64,000 bases of DNA from Flexivirga caeni. Lineage in GTDB: Bacteria > Actinomycetota > Actinomycetes > Actinomycetales > Dermatophilaceae. The position numbers were made by a program, and so were the translations under genes. The notes beneath the pieces are model-generated. The model saw only the letters and a list, made by a program, of their open reading frames with translations, had not been told where the DNA came from and did no database searches. Positions 62,221-64,000 of this stretch are shown here, one piece after another (the first letter of the stretch is position 1; each line of letters starts with the position of its first letter). Location of the stretch: contig NZ_RJJQ01000018.1 in assembly GCF_003724155.1 (NCBI RefSeq), positions 1 through 64,000 on the forward strand, written 5' to 3'.

Positions 62221-63486
62221 ATGACCGGGAAGTCGCATGAGTCGTTCCGCAGCCGGCTGATCCCGATGCGCGGACGCGACCCGCACGAGGAGGGCCGGGT
62301 CGCGACGCCGCTCGAACTGCTCTTCGACCTGATCTTCGCCGTCGCGGTGGGGACGTGCGCGGCCAGTTTCGCTGAGATGGCCGCGTCCGGTCACCTCGGC
62401 AAAGGGGTCGCTGCGTTCCTCTTCGCGATGTTCGCCGTCTGCATTGCCTGGATCAATTTCACCTGGTTCGCGTCCGCCTTCGACACCGACGACTGGCTCT
62501 ACCGGGTGCTCACCATGCTGACCATGGTCGGCGTCGTCGTCTTCGCCCTGGGCCTGCGGCCGATGTTCCATTCGGTCGAAGAGGGTCATCACGTCGACAC
62601 CAAACTGATGGTGATCGGGTATGTCGTGATGCGTGTCCCTCTCGCGGTGCACTGGTGGCGGGCCGCACAGCAGTCTCAGCGCTTCCGGACGGTCGCGCTG
62701 CGCAACATCCGCTGGATGCTCGTCGTGCAGATCGGCTGGGTGATCTTCGCCTTCGTGCCCATGTCGCTGCCGGTGACCGTGGTGATCGGCGGTTGCCTCG
62801 GCGTCGGCGAACTGCTCATCCCGGTGCTCGCCCAAGGCGGGGCCAACGGCACGCCCTGGCACCCGGAGCACATTGCGGAGCGGTACAGCGCGCTGGCCAT
62901 CATCACCCTCGGCGAGGGCATCGTCGGCACCATCGCGTCGTCCCAGGGGCTGCTCGGCGGTGCTTCGGGAGACACCTGGAGCGGGAACGCCATTGCGGTC
63001 GTGATCGCCGGCATCGGACTCACCTTCGGCATGTGGTGGGTCTATTTCATGATGCCGTTCGGCAGCTTCCTGCAGCACCGGCCGACATACGGTTATCTCT
63101 TCGGCTATGGCCATATCGTCGTCTTCATGGCGATCGCCGGGACGGGTGCGGGCCTGCACATCCTGGGGCTGTTCCTAGAGGGGGAGTCGCAGCTGTCCGA
63201 AGCCGGCGCCGTGACGCTGCTGGCTGTGCCGGTGGCCGTTTATCTTGCCGGGATCTACCTCCTGCACGACGTCCTGATGGATCGCCTTGACAAGGTCCAT
63301 CTGGTCAACCTGACGGTCACCGCGGTCCTCCTGGTCGCTGCGGTCGCCCTCGCGGGCGGTGGTGCGCCGATCTGGATCAGCCTGCTGCTGACAATGTGCG
63401 CGCCGTTCGTGACGGTCGTCGCGTACGAAGGTGGCGTGCACCGCCGCCAGGAGGAGCAGTTGCGCAGGCTCGCCGAGCACTCGTGA
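62221..63486 (+). CDS. LtrA-family membrane protein
   Basis: A 421-residue polytopic membrane protein of the low-temperature-requirement A family. TPLELLFDLIFAVAVGTCA, WINFTWFASAFDTDDWLYR and HIAERYSALAIITLGEGIVG are family-typical. About ten to twelve hydrophobic segments follow. LtrA was first described in Listeria and its molecular function is unknown. ATG at 62221 follows GAGCGACC; no operon partner is evident. Confidence 0.87.
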   Translation: MTGKSHESFRSRLIPMRGRDPHEEGRVATPLELLFDLIFAVAVGTCAASFAEMAASGHLGKGVAAFLFAMFAVCIAWINFTWFASAFDTDDWLYRVLTMLTMVGVVVFALGLRPMFHSVEEGHHVDTKLMVIGYVVMRVPLAVHWWRAAQQSQRFRTVALRNIRWMLVVQIGWVIFAFVPMSLPVTVVIGGCLGVGELLIPVLAQGGANGTPWHPEHIAERYSALAIITLGEGIVGTIASSQGLLGGASGDTWSGNAIAVVIAGIGLTFGMWWVYFMMPFGSFLQHRPTYGYLFGYGHIVVFMAIAGTGAGLHILGLFLEGESQLSEAGAVTLLAVPVAVYLAGIYLLHDVLMDRLDKVHLVNLTVTAVLLVAAVALAGGGAPIWISLLLTMCAPFVTVVAYEGGVHRRQEEQLRRLAEHS

Positions 63487-63508
63487 GCTTGCCGCCTACC
63501 ATCGGCGG

Positions 63509-64000
63509 ATGAGCAACAACATCGAGGTGACGGTGGCCGATGGCATCGCGGATGTCCGGCTGGACCGCCCGGAGAAGCTGAACGGCCTGACGCTTCCCAT
63601 GCTCCGCGAGCTGGCCTCCGTTGCCCGGAAGTTGCGCTCGGACAAGGAGATTCGCACCGTCATACTGTCGGGGAACGGTACCTCGTTCTGCGCGGGCCTC
63701 GACTTCAAGACGGTCACTGCGGACCCGAAGCAGCTGCCGCTGGGCCTGCTGCCGCGGCCGTGGCGCAGCACGAATCTGTTTCAGGAGGCGTGCTGGGCAT
63801 GGCGGCGGGTCCCGGTGCCCGTGGTGGCCGCCGTGCACGGCCACTGCTACGGCGGCGGCCTGCAGATTGCGCTCAGCGCAGACCTGCGGGTCACCGCGCC
63901 GGACGCGAAATGGTCTGTCCTGGAAGGAAAATGGGGTCTCATCCCCGACATGACCGGCGTGCAGGCGCTGTCTGAGCTGGTCGGCATCGAGACTGCGAAG
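63509..64000 (+). CDS. Enoyl-CoA hydratase/isomerase (crotonase), truncated by window end
   Basis: The first 164 codons of a crotonase-fold enzyme run to the end of the window. VILSGNGTSFCAGLDFKTV is the first oxyanion-hole segment and AAVHGHCYGGGLQIALSADL the second, with the ATG at 63509. Later WSVLEGKWGLIPDMTG would carry the catalytic-region residue. It lies 22 bp after ltrA. CoA-thioester substrate unknown. The C-terminus is beyond the window. Confidence 0.87.
   Translation, partial: MSNNIEVTVADGIADVRLDRPEKLNGLTLPMLRELASVARKLRSDKEIRTVILSGNGTSFCAGLDFKTVTADPKQLPLGLLPRPWRSTNLFQEACWAWRRVPVPVVAAVHGHCYGGGLQIALSADLRVTAPDAKWSVLEGKWGLIPDMTGVQALSELVGIETAK

Overview
The window is from a high-GC actinobacterium. 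Genes are tightly packed, with many GTG starts and ATGA, GTGA or TGATG overlaps. Mycofactocin genes, a twin-arginine lipoprotein sugar-binding protein without its own ATPase, RecBCD, an Rv0909-type antitoxin and a 13E12-type HNH protein all fit Actinomycetia. Micrococcales (Dermacoccaceae-like) is my guess from overall character, not a demonstrated placement.

1-16.1 kb is a mycofactocin (MFT) and alcohol-oxidation island. It holds a TetR regulator (MftR type), mftD, an iron-type alcohol dehydrogenase, a GAF histidine kinase with a NarL response regulator, a minus-strand operon (MoxR ATPase, VWA protein, MftM-like methyltransferase), the NDMA-dependent methanol/alcohol dehydrogenase gene, and mftA-mftB-mftC-mftE-SDR-mftF on the plus strand. 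mftD lies 10 kb from mftA, and an SDR dehydrogenase sits between mftE and mftF. 16.2-22.4 kb is an alpha-glucoside system: GH13 glucosidase, ROK repressor, and a binding protein with two permeases behind a promoter that carries a perfect 16-bp palindrome.

22.4-27.1 kb holds housekeeping and accessory genes: a DUF1304 protein, a methyltransferase, an MFS exporter, a small gene interrupted by an in-frame TAG, an Rv0909-like antitoxin and a toxin-first HigBA-type pair. 27.3-35.9 kb is recC-recB-recD. 35.9-37.4 kb encodes a threonyl-tRNA synthetase that lacks the N-terminal editing region. It is preceded by a 19-residue leader peptide with three consecutive Thr codons and a terminator hairpin, which looks like a threonine attenuator. 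37.5-43.5 kb has an OmpA-like lipoprotein, two MFS transporters, a dienelactone-hydrolase-like enzyme and a GIY-YIG-like protein.

43.5-47.6 kb is an A+T-richer island of displaced Rhs toxin tips and small membrane or PH-like immunity candidates, followed by a RelE/Phd module. 48.2-55.0 kb has phosphofructokinase, Nudix hydrolase, alpha/beta hydrolase, OsmC, rhodanese, a divergent glucose-6-phosphate-dehydrogenase paralogue, a DUF4190 protein and a geranylgeranyl-reductase-like flavoprotein. 55.1-60.4 kb is a translationally coupled five-gene operon (flavin monooxygenase, GT4 glycosyltransferase, methyltransferase, alpha/alpha-toroid protein, methyltransferase) of unknown product. The window ends with a DUF2599 lipoprotein, thioredoxin, a cysteine-dioxygenase-like protein, LtrA and a truncated crotonase.

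Several families of short intergenic repeats recur (GAGCGGGGTA, GAGTGACGGC, TCGAGTAGCGG and a 52-bp tandem unit), and some run into the ends of genes. I saw no rRNA, tRNA, CRISPR array or intact insertion sequence.
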